A stretch of DNA of 38,652 nt from Mesotaenium endlicherianum (lineage: Eukaryota > Streptophyta > Zygnematophyceae > Zygnematales > Mesotaeniaceae): positions 140,322 through 178,973 of the forward strand of contig WELA01006130.1 in assembly GCA_009602735.1 (NCBI GenBank), in the 5' to 3' direction. A program made the translations under genes and the position numbers. Below are positions 11,527-21,500 of this stretch, one piece after another (positions within the stretch are counted from its first letter, which is position 1; every line of letters starts with the position of its first letter). A model generated the notes under the pieces. That model was not told the origin of the DNA, did no database searches, and saw only the letters and a program-made list of their open reading frames with translations.

Positions 11527-14500
11527 TTAGCCCATAAACACATCGCAAAGGTCCTTTGCTAGTTTGTCCTCCCTGCCGATGAGAATCGACACGTGGTCTG
11601 CCCCAGCCACGCCTTGGAGCGTAACAGAAGGATGCCGACGCGCCATCTCTAATGCCAAGTCATAGGGACAGATGGCGTCTTGTCGGCCATGCATGACCTT
11701 GATGGAGACCCGGTGCGCTTCCAAAAGATCTAGGGCGGGATCGAACAGGTGCGCGCCCCCGCAGAGCGTGTTGTGGAAGATGTGCCATGCCGAGTGGTGC
11801 GTGTGCTGCGTGAACGCCTTGATGAAGGCCACGGGCACCCTGCATGTGTGCGCACGTGCGTGCAAGCTTGGAAGCTGCTGTCAGATCCCAAAAGATCACC
11901 AGCAATGCGGGGGTAATTCGATAAGAGAGGCCAAGGCCACAGACACCGAATATTCTTACACGTGCAGACCTTGATCACCACGCCACGGTGACAACATTGG
12001 CCGTGCAGCAAGGAAAGAAAGAAACAAAGGAGTGAGACCAGGGCAGACACACTGGCAGATGTAACCGCGGATGAGATCCTCACGGCCTTCTCGACTGAAC
12101 CTTCAGGGGCCAGAAAAATGATAAGAAAGAGACTGGCTTTTCTGGGGCCGCACCAAGCCTGCTTGCCTTCAGACAAGCCTTCGCCCTGAAGCGCACCAAC
12201 ACTCTTGAAGCAGGAGGAGAGTGAGACTCAAGTGGCTGGAGCTCCTCACTGAGGGCAGGTGGCAGACTTGTAGGCAAGGCCTCGCCTATAAAGACATGTT
12301 AATACAAGGAGCCCTAAATGAACACGCGTGAGGTGCTCAATATTCACCTCCACAGAGTCCTACACATACCAGCGGAAGGGCTGAGAGACGTGGAGACATG
12401 GACCGACAAGCCTGACAGCAGGCAGCAGCTGCACCCCTGGCACCCTCCCATGCGTCCCTAGCAAACACGACTCGGAAAACAGGGGGGAACGAACGAGCCT
12501 AGAGCAACAAACGTGTGCTCGGGCACAGTCAAAGCACGAGCGCACCCACACCCACCTGTCAGAGAGCGCCAGCAGCGACAGCAGGAGGGGCGCGGCGGCC
12601 TCCCACACGGGATGGCCGCGGCAGAGCAGCGAGCAGAAGGCGCGGCCGATGTGCTCGTGCCACGACATGATGGCGATGCCCAGGGCCAGCGGCGGCCACG
12701 CCCTGCGCGGCGCGGCGTGCAGGAAGAAGGCCTCGTCCGCCGCCATGCCCTGCCTGGGGAGCGCGTACGGCTGCACACGTGCACACATATATACGATTGC
12801 ACAGGGAAAGAGAGAGGGAGAGGGAGAGGGAGAGGGAGGGAGGGAGAGAAGGTTGCAAGACCGGTGAGAGTAAGCTCCAAAAGGAGGAGGATGGATTTTG
12901 TTGTGAAATCCCCGTGCTCTTAGGAGGAGGAGGGGGAGGGGGAGGAGGAGGGGGAAGGGGAGGAGGAGGAGGAGGCCCCTCTTACAGCACGATAGCAGGC
13001 AAGTTAAAAAGGCGTCACCTTTGTGCAAACAGAAAGAAGGGGAAAAGACCTACCTGCACGACTGCGCTTGTATCCATGTGGATAAACATCTCCCTTCCCC
13101 ACCCCCCTCTTCTCCCCCCTCACCCCCTTCCCCCTATTTCAGGATGGGTTGAGTTTCTTCAACATGCGGTGAGCAAGGAGATCGAGGAGATCTGAACCAC
13201 ACACACGAGCCACCACCTCATCGATGATGGTGACAGCCGCGGGTCACGAATGCACGCGAGAGCGGAGGCGAGCCCACACGCCACCTAGGACAACCACTCC
13301 GCTGAGCTGTTGCTCTGGCCGGCGTGTCGAAAGAAGCATGCATGCAAGCGGGAGATTGTCCACACGTACCCAAACCTGCTAGGTGGCGCGCTCAGAGATG
13401 GCAGCTGTTTTTTCAGCAGACCTTGGGTTGGGGCTTGCAGGGACTTCTAAAGGTGAGTGGAAGTTTATGCAATGTCTTACTGCGATGACTTTACGCTAGC
13501 AGAGATCCCGTGCCCATAAATCTGTGCCTTTGGAGCAGGCACACCAACCTCCAGCCACACAGCACATCCCTCATCAATGAGAAGCAGGCAGAAGGAAGAA
13601 CCAGAGCCTCTGGCATACCTGCTGAAGGGTTCTGAGAGGAGCGGGGCAGAGATTAAGCTGCAGTCTGTCTCGTTCTGCATTCTCACAGAGACCAACGAGA
13701 GAGAGAGAGAGAGAGGGGGGNNNNNNNNNNNNNNNNNNNNNNNNNNNNNNNNNNNNNNGGGGGGGGGAAGGGGGGATGGAGAGGGAGAGGTGGAGGGAAA
13801 GAGGGCGAGGGTAGCATGGACAGAGGGAACTGACTGGGGAGAGGAGAGTGACGGAGCACACAGCCTCGGGGTGGCGCGCGGCCAGAGCCACCCCCACGAT
13901 GCACCCCAGGGAGTGCCCCACCACGTGATACCGCTTCACCCCGTGGCGCTGCAGCACCGAGCGCTCCAGCCAGCTGCAGCCCCAGTGCCAGCACCCACCC
14001 AACCGCACACACACGCGCAAGAACGAGAAGCGCGGCCAGCTGTATTAGCTCGGCCGCTGCAATGGCGGGCCCAATGGAGAAGCCGTGGGGCTCTTTGAGG
14101 TGCCTCCCAGTTCTGTAAAGGGGCCCACGAGGAGGAGATAACCGGCTGCCATTATGTGGCGACTGCTGGTGTGCCGCTACCACTACCACAAAAGTATCTC
14201 ACAGCTTCCTGCGTTTGAGTGTAGGTGCTGGCGTGATAGCCTAGGTCTAGGTCTGTCTCGGTCTAGGTCTAGGTGTAGGTGTAGGTGTAGGGTCTACTAG
14301 ATCAGTGTAGAGTTAGGTGGGGTATGGGAGCAAAGTGCCGTGCAGGGGGAGAGGGGGGGGGGGGGAGGGGGGGGAAACAGGCTTGGGGCTGCTTGCACAC
14401 ATGCACGCGCATGCGCGCGCACGCAGCAGCTGGCATAGCCCCAACAGTGGTGCCAGCTGGCGCCTGAGCGTGGGACCGCAGCCCGCCCCGCTGGCGCTTT

Positions 14501-16211
14501 GAGCACAGCTTGGGGCCCAGCCAGCCAGCCAGCTGCAGCAGCCAAGACTGGCTGCCCGCCTGCCGCAGCAGTTACCCGCCAGAGGGGCCAAGGCAGACTG
14601 CCCGCCCGCCCGCCGGTGGAGCGACATGTGTCCTGAGATGGGGAGCTCGTATTGGCAGGCACTGCTTAAAGCTCAGAGAGACTCAGAAGCTTACCTGACG
14701 TGGTCGCCCACAGTGTAGGCGCAGTCGCGCGGCTTGGGGCTGCGCCCGAAGCCCAGCAGGTCCGGCGCAAACAGCCGCCCCACAGGGGCGGAGCCAGCTG
14801 CCGGGCCCGCAGAGGGCGCGGCTCCCTCAGAGGAGCGCCGCCGCTGCTGCAGCTGCTGCTGGAGCTGGGCCGTGAGCTTGTCGGACCAGAAGGTGGAGGA
14901 TGAGACAAAGCCGTGGATGAAGATCACGTCCGCACCACCCTCAGCCTGCGCCTCAGCTTCCTCCACAGCTGCAGCTGGAGCCGGAGCCTCAGCTACAGAA
15001 GCAGCTGGAGCCTGAGCCTCCGCTTCAGCCTTAGCTACAGCCACAGCCTGAGCATCAGCTTCAGCTTGAGCCTGAGCCGCGGCTACAGCCACAGCTTCCG
15101 CTACCGCCTGATGAGCCTGAGCCTGAGCTACAGCCACAACGATGGCACCAGCTACAGCCTCAAGCTGAGCTTCAGCTCCAGCCTCGCCCCCACGTGGCTG
15201 GAGGCCAGCACTCTCATGGAAATCAGCAATACCAGCAACAGCAGCAGCAGCAGCAGAAGGAGGAGCGGGGGCAGGCCCAGCAGTCTCTGCTGTTTGGTGG
15301 AGAGGCAGCACCGCAGCCACATGGGGCAGCGGCGACAGCGACGGCAACGCAGGGTGATGTGGCACCCAGGCACCTACAAAGACGTGGAGATGGCCGTCGC
15401 CGCCCTCCCACGCGATGCACTCTGCGCACTTACAGTCGGACCAGCTGGTCTTGCTCACCCCCCCCCTTCCGCGTGCATTTCTAGTTCTTCCCCGGGACCT
15501 CTCGGACATCCTGCGAGTACCGGCCCTGCTGCCATGTGCCACAACCTCCTCGGCTGATGCGTTTCCTGCGGGTAATCTACTCGAGAGTTTACTTCCTGCT
15601 TGCCCTCTAGAGCCAGAAGGGGATGGTCCTTCTACATCCCTGCTGACCAGACTCGACCGGGCTTGACCAGCATTGACCACAGTTGACCGCTGGTGCACAA
15701 TGTCCTCTGCTCCACTCCACGAACTCGGGTGTCTACTTAAACGATGAAGATTCCAAAGCCACACCTTGTGTCGGCGATTTATGGTGGATGATGAGCTGTG
15801 CCAATAAGTTAGTGCCAAGAAGGCCCTCTTTGACTCCTCCAGTGCTCTTGCATCTACAGACTCTTGTGGGGGCTCATGATCCCCGGCAAGTGCATGAAAC
15901 ACTGCCAATGGGGTTGCATACTGTTTCTGTTCATCTCCAGCACCCAGCGCCGGCACCACACTTCCTGAAACCCTACCGTGTTGCTCAAGCTCTATCTTGC
16001 TTGTCTTGCTTTCTACGTATGGCACGTCCCTACTGAAGTGGCAGTAGCAGCCGTCGCCGTGCTGGCCCCATAGCCAGTCCAAGGCGATAAATATAAAGCA
16101 GAGAACATAATCAACGGTATCAAGGGCTGAAAAAGCAATGAAGCTGATAAGATCTAGAAGATAAGTGCTCCTTTTCAGTGAGATGGAGAAGTTCGTGACA
16201 CTTAACAACAT
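11527..16211 (-). CDS. BODYGUARD-like alpha/beta hydrolase, complete, four exons, 727 aa
   Basis: A homologue of the land-plant BODYGUARD family, membrane-anchored or extracellular alpha/beta hydrolases needed for cutin/cuticle formation; the reaction here is inferred to be an acyl hydrolase or transferase. Exons on the minus strand: 16211-14695, 13973-13835, 12770-12556 and 11839-11527; all phases join. Residues 17-48 are hydrophobic (a membrane anchor), followed by the family's CYC signature. A SDCKCAECIAW motif matches the SDCHCTFC-type box before the hydrolase core. The core starts near residue 427 with FIHGFVSSSTFW and LLGFGRSPKPRDC. The catalytic triad is Ser527 (GHSLG), Asp678 (HGRQDAICP) and His706 (GADHVSIL). 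AWPPLALGIAIMSWHEHI matches the family's VWPPMAFG...SWYEHI stretch. About 85 Ala/Val/Gln/Glu residues (14940-15190) make the protein longer than the roughly 470-aa land-plant forms. The ATG at 16211 is chosen because an acceptor-like ttccccttcag lies just upstream and the distance to the membrane segment fits; an earlier ATG at 16301 is possible. The last three exons fit the family almost end to end. Confidence 0.88.
12793..12980. repeat. GGGAGA and GGA purine-rich tracts in the hydrolase intron
   Basis: Two simple-repeat blocks in the intron between hydrolase exons 2 and 3: a GAGAGGGA-type run at about 12806-12850 and a GGA/GGGGA run at 12921-12976. On the transcribed strand they read as pyrimidine tracts, which suits an intron close to its acceptor at 12771. 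Confidence 0.75.
13721..13758. other. Assembly gap (38 N) inside poly-G
   Basis: A run of 38 N flanked on both sides by G homopolymer and preceded by a GA repeat. It lies in the intron between hydrolase exons 2 and 3, so it does not interrupt coding sequence. Confidence 0.95.
14241..14293. repeat. Degenerate hexamer array (ggtcta/ggtgta) in the hydrolase intron
   Basis: About 50 bases of ctaggt and gtaggt hexamers, ending in gtaggg, in the first intron of the minus-strand hydrolase. It is telomere-like in style but does not match the plant TTTAGGG heptamer. A second, different telomere-like array occurs at 33209-33262. Confidence 0.65.
14345..14374. repeat. Poly-G-rich tract in the hydrolase intron
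   Basis: A nearly uninterrupted G run with single A interruptions in hydrolase intron 1. On the coding strand it is a poly-C/pyrimidine tract. It could form a G-quadruplex. Confidence 0.7.
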
Positions 16212-17189
16212 TTCACCCAGAAGCCTCAGGAGGTGCGGACGAATGTCCTGAAGGGGAAAATGCATGACAGGAGTCATTAAATGGGCACTGCCAAGGACCA
16301 TGTCGACAGGAAGAAAATAGGAGGTGCATTGAGGTGCGTGACGAGGACAAACGCGAATGTAGAGTTCGGAGTCGCGGAGATGCACATGACGCTTTGCATC
16401 TGGTTTCTACCGTTAACAAGCTGTGGAGTATTCGGCTCCGTCGTGCCAACGCCATCCCTTGTGTCCACTCCCACACTCTGCTGCTTTCTGCCACTGACTG
16501 CTTGCTAACGGCTGCTCGCCACTGCTCCCGATCATAGTCTGTACGATGAAGTACGAACAAATCACTGGGAGTTGCACGAGGATGCCACAAACTGGAGCAT
16601 ATGAAGTTCGAACGTGTTCATCACTTCATATTATATTTTTCTAATTGTCCTTCACATCTTCCACAACTTCCAAGCGACCCCTACAGTCTGCCTATATTGC
16701 CCTATACCCACCAATAATGCCCTACACCCGTCATGACGTGCAAAGGTGGACCTCTCAAATTGTCGAGACTGAGGGGCTGCAAAGCCCAGCAGAAATGAAA
16801 TTTCAGCCGTTTAGTGCGCTTCTTCGGGCTTGTATCACGTTGCACATTCCGCCGAATCAACTTGCGCCTGTTTCGATCTAGCCAAAATGAGGATCTAAAT
16901 CAGTTTAGTTGCTATATGGACTGTAATGAAAGCTTCGTCTGTAGTAAGATCTGGTAGGATCTATTGAGCGTTCCAGATTGCTCCTGAGTCCTGACTGTCT
17001 TGTCCTGATAAATGGCCACTCCCGAACCAGGCCCTCTCGAGACTCAATTCGCCAATATACCTTTGATTTCGAAAACATCCTCTGCCCGCGGTCAAGGTTC
17101 CAGACGTTAACCAACTATTAACGTAAAAGATGTTTCACATGAAGCAGCTTTTGAGTGGACATGTAACATCTCGTGACTTCACAAAAGAA

Positions 17190-17223
17190 TTGGAAAATAT
17201 TGGAAAATATTGGAAAATATTGG
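17190..17223. repeat. Tandem 10-bp repeat (tggaaaatat), 3.4 copies
   Basis: Three perfect copies of tggaaaatat followed by a partial fourth (tgga). The period equals about one helical turn and the unit is A/T-rich, so intrinsic bending is possible. Confidence 0.85.
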
Positions 17224-17331
17224 ACATCCGGTCACAATTATACAATACTTTTTTTATAGCATCCTTTTTTTTGAGCTGGGTTTCTTACTTAATTCATCGA
17301 AAATAAGAAATAACATCCAATTTATCTCGAG

Positions 17332-17357
17332 GGTCTGCGAGTCGGGACTCGCAGACC
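17332..17357. repeat. Perfect 12-bp-arm palindrome with a 2-base centre
   Basis: ggtctgcgagtc (17332-17343), then gg, then the exact reverse complement gactcgcagacc (17346-17357). It sits in AT-rich DNA between divergent genes. It could be a dimeric protein-binding site, a stable hairpin in RNA, or the end of a small mobile element. Confidence 0.85.
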
Positions 17358-17778
17358 ATTCTTGACCACTCAATGAATACTTTCGCATTATGGGCTTAAT
17401 GTAATGTGCCATTTGTCATCTTTAGAGAAGAATACAAGATACATGGACTCATCCCGTTCTAAAGCAGCGAGCAAGCAAAACACGAGGACAACGTGATTCG
17501 AAAAGTCAAGCAACGACATCTGACTTGAAGAGCACCATTTTCGTCAGCGTTTGCAGGAGTCAGGCAGCAGGCTGCAGCTCGCAGGCGACGCCAGCGGCCA
17601 GGCAAGATTCGCAAGTCGCCAGCAGACATAATAGCACATCAGTAACATATAAAGCACACAACAGCAGTGAGCAGTGAGAATGGGCAGTGCGCACCCGTCA
17701 AAAGCGGCATGATGATTGGCGGCACTTAATAACGACAAGACGGCTCGATCGCCTCTCCGAAGTCCGAGGTGCTTCCAG

Positions 17779-18074
17779 CAGGCCCCAGGATTCGAGATAA
17801 ATTTTATGTTATTTGCTTTTTTGGATGTTTTAAAATCGTGAAAAATCTTAGATTATGTCGAAAGAAATCCTGATCATTGGGAGCGGATGTCGCGTAAAAT
17901 CCCAAAATCTGCTATGTTCCTTCAAAAATTGTCGTGGGATGTTATTAAGCCATCAAAAAAATCCTACCGAATTTTGTCGGGTGTTCTCGAAACCCTGACC
18001 GTCGCCCAGAGCAGGCCAGAGGATGTTTCCAAAACTTTCCGAAATCCGCGACTTATGTCGAATCCTGGGGCCTG
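17779..18074. repeat. Inverted repeat, 22-base arms with one mismatch, about 250 bases apart
   Basis: The left arm at 17779-17800 contains caggccccaggattcga. The right arm at 18053-18074 contains its exact reverse complement tcgaatcctggggcctg, and the outer four to five bases also match apart from one mismatch. This layout (an element of about 300 bases with terminal inverted repeats) is MITE-like. No flanking target duplication was recognised. Confidence 0.6.
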
Positions 18075-18523
18075 GCTTCCAGTCTCCGAGGTGCCTTCGA
18101 GGCTCGAGCATTTGAGGCATGGTTCGAGTGGCTTCGAGGCCAGTTCGAGGCACTTCCGTGCAAGCACTTCCAAGTGCTTTCAATCACTTTCAATAGTTGA
18201 TCACAGCAAGTTTCATGCGCTGTGCTCGACTGATCGTGCTACTGTGGACTTTGAAGCATGCAGGCCAAACTGGGAGCAACCGCCTCCACTTCCGCGGTGG
18301 ATAAATTCAGAATCTAGCTCTCGATCGTTTGCCTGCAGACGCGAACAATTTGGTCCGCCGGACGTTCAAACGCAGGCTCGTGTTTCTCAAGTGGTGCGGC
18401 ACCGAAGTGTGCTTGTATGTTAAGACTTCACTGAAGTTTGACTGTCGATCTACTTGAAGTTGCTAATTAGGCATGTGAGGCAGAATCATCATAGCTACAA
18501 TAGTCTAACATACATTATGTCTT

Positions 18524-21500
18524 ATGTTCCTGGGAAGGCTGTGTACACTCCCGCAGGACCTAAACAAAGTCATCAGAGGTAAAAGAAGAGGTCTCCAGGA
18601 GGCACTTTCCTGTCGTTTAGACCTGCTCATGACCCCTCTCACTATGACTACTTGTTGTCAAACTCAACAAAGGCGTTGTCGTGGTGCTGAATGGCGGAAC
18701 TTGCTGCTGGCGTCAGTACTGCTTAGCTCTGTCTCATTGTCTTCAGCATGGGACAAACAAAAGAAACACGAAGGCGTGCTAAAAAACGCTCATACTACTG
18801 TAGTGAGGTCTGTATACGAAACAGCTATTGAGCAGCATGATCACCCTAGTGGGGACCACAGACCTTGGTGGCAAGAGCTCAATGCACCAGCAGCTCAGGA
18901 CAACAAGGTGCCAGCTCAGGATGGCGAGATGGCAGCTCAGGCTGACTGGCAGATGAGTGAGCCCAGCCGCAGCGGCGTGGGCAGGAAGTTACTCGCCAAG
19001 AAGGACCAGTATAGCGACAACAACTGGGACGCGCAGATCAAGAGGCTGGGACTCAAAGCTCCCAAACTGACTGACCCCTCCACGAGCATCGCCGACATCA
19101 ACGGCTCCCGTTTCCGCTTCGAGAATGTGGTCCCCCCCCCCTCCGTCGACTGGCGGCTCACTGCTGCATATACACCTGTCAAGAGCCAGTTCCAGGTACG
19201 CCCCCTTGGCACCATGAGCCATGTATAGTGGTCTGTCAATTGTATCCAACTCATACTTCACTCTTGGCTTCCATTGATGCATGTATCATACAGCTCTTGG
19301 AGAAAAAGGTACTGTCACTGCTGGCCGGTGCTTTGGCTGACGCACGATGGCGAGCACACGTGTCAAATCTTATGTCTGCATGATGCTGCCGCCACACCAG
19401 TCCCGATCTCCTCGCAAGGTCTACATTGGCACATCCTGATCGATCGTAAGCGAGAAGCAGTTAACATATGTACAACACCGAGTAAATGAAGGAAATCTTT
19501 CACAAGCTCGCCTCAAGATGCACTGCTCTTGCTGCATGGTTGTCCAATACAGCACAGGCGTCCCCAGAAACAATCAATGCAGCACCATGCACGACGGGTT
19601 GCCCGCGGAGTCTGACATGCGCACACAGCGCAATGAGCCAGGCAGCTGCACTCGTGGCGATTCACGCCCGAGAGCTGGAACAGCCCTCCTCTGGAGCACG
19701 GCAGCCCACAAACCTGACAATCAGTCCACAAAGAAAGAGCTGCATGTTCCCCGGCACTGAGGCAAGACCTCGCCAGCATTCCGCATAACACCTGGCCAGA
19801 AGAAGCGGGCGCGGTCACAATGTTGCCAGCTCACGGCTACCGCTCACTCCGCGGCGGCGGCGCTGGTGCGTCCACCGTGCTCGCGTCTGGTGCTGCGCGC
19901 AGTGCGGGAGCTGCTGGGCCGTGGCCGCCGCCGACGCCATCTCGATGACATGGGCGATCTTCCAAGGCTACGGCGCGAGGCCGGCGCCCCCTCTGAACAG
20001 CGACGGCTCCGTCCCCGAGGCCGTCCTCGCCCTCGACATGTCGCCGCAGCAGGTCTGCGACTGCGGCGCCGTCGGCAGCTGCTGCGCGGGGGGCTGGCCG
20101 GAGACGGCCTTCCAATACGCCGCCGCCAACGGGGGCCTCTCGCGCATGCAGGACTACCCCTACTTTGGCGCCGACAATGCCAGCTGCGCCACAAAGACGG
20201 CGTCCAAAGCTGCGGCGCAGGTGGGTGCCTCCCTCGCCTCCCCAGGTGCAGGTGTACGCGCTGAAGCTAGGGAACTCCCATTTCATCGCAACTGGACTGG
20301 CTAGGCTCGGCTTGGCTGAAGCTTCTAGGCTGGGCTAGCTTTTGGTGAAGCTAGTCTAGGCTAGGGGTAGGCTAGGGCACACGCTAGGCTTGGGCTTAGC
20401 AAAATTGGGCTAGGGCAAGGTTGGGCCAGGCGGCGCCTGGCTACTAATTGGCTGGCTGGCTTACCGAAGGATATGGGTTCCTTCGCCCTGTGCTGCCTGC
20501 TTGCCTCCTCTGCCAGCACTCCTGCTCTGCCTTTTATTCACAACTGGGACAGTACACGGTCCTGACTTTTCCCTCCACGTGAGTTCTGGTACGCACGTGC
20601 TGTGCCGTTGATGGCGCAGATCACCGGCTGGGAGCTGACGCCGCCCCGCGACGTGGCGGCCATGCGGAAGGCGCTCGCGTACGGCCCCGTCGTCGTCCTC
20701 GTCAGCGCCGCCGACCCCGAGTTCCAGGCGTACGCGGGCGGCGTGTTCCGGGGCAGCTGTTCGCTCGACCTCAACCACGCGCTCCTGCTAGTGGGCTACG
20801 GCACAGACCCTGTTGCGGGACCCTTCTGGATCGCCAAGAACTCATGGGGGGCCCTGTGGGGCGAGAGCGGGCACATGCGCATCGCAGCCACGGAGGGCGT
20901 GGGGCAGTGCGGCATCACCAGGTGGGCTAGAGGGGTGCAACTTTGCTTGCTCTGCAGTGTCTCTCATCTTTCACTTTCTCCCTCCCTCCCTCCCCCTCTC
21001 CCAATTGCCCTCTTTCTTCCCCCCCTTTTGCCCTTCACGGCCTCTTGGGCACTCGCTCTCTCACCCTCTCCCTTTTCTCGATCTCTTCCTCTTGCCTTTT
21101 CCCCCTCACTCAGCTCTTTGCATGATGTGCCTGCCTTGCTGGGCTCAAGGGTGAGCTAGTGGGGGAGAGCTGCTCGGCGGCACTCTCTCAGCTGTGCAGG
21201 GAGGGCGTAAGAAGAAGAAGAGGCAGCAGCATCGCCGCATGCACAAATCGTCAAGCTTTGATCTTCAACCACCACCTGAATGACGCACGCACGGCGCAGG
21301 TGCCCGTCTCACTGCCGCAGCCGCCGTGAGATGGATGCGGTGCTATGGTGAAAACGTTGGCACCTGCCTCCCCGTGTTGTTGTTTCTCCTGTTCAGCACC
21401 GGCGGCATATACCCCGTCTACTACCCCACCTCCAAGGACAAGGACCCATGTGTGGACGCCTACCCGCCGCCATGTGGCGCCGGCCGGTGCTACACTCAGC

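Larger units (their letters stand above)
16212..18523. other. Divergent intergenic region between the hydrolase and the LysM peptidase
   Basis: About 2.3 kb separating two genes transcribed away from each other, so both promoters should lie here. It is AT-richer than the genes. It contains a 10-bp tandem repeat (17190-17223), a perfect palindrome (17332-17357), a 22-base inverted repeat (17779-17800 and 18053-18074) and clustered ttcgagg/ttcgagt words (18090-18150). An open frame at 17887-18423 overlaps the inverted repeat and has no recognisable domain, so it is not called. No clear TATA box was assigned. Confidence 0.55.

Noticed and set aside
16212..16385. Upstream extension of the hydrolase start
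   Set aside because: The frame is open upstream, but an acceptor-like ttccccttcag lies between, and the ATG at 16211 matches the usual distance to the membrane segment. The extension is probably 5' UTR or intron.
18050..18074. tRNA T-arm-like word (tcgaatcctgggg)
   Set aside because: No acceptor stem, anticodon arm or D-arm of a tRNA could be placed around it. It is one arm of the inverted repeat.
17887..18423. Open frame of 178 codons upstream of the peptidase
   Set aside because: It overlaps one arm of an inverted repeat and a ttcgagg word cluster, matches no family I recognise and has no splice context. It is probably chance coding potential.
19837..20286. Long minus-strand open frames opposite peptidase exon 2
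   Set aside because: They are antisense to a conserved C1A exon in GC-rich DNA, where such shadow frames are expected.
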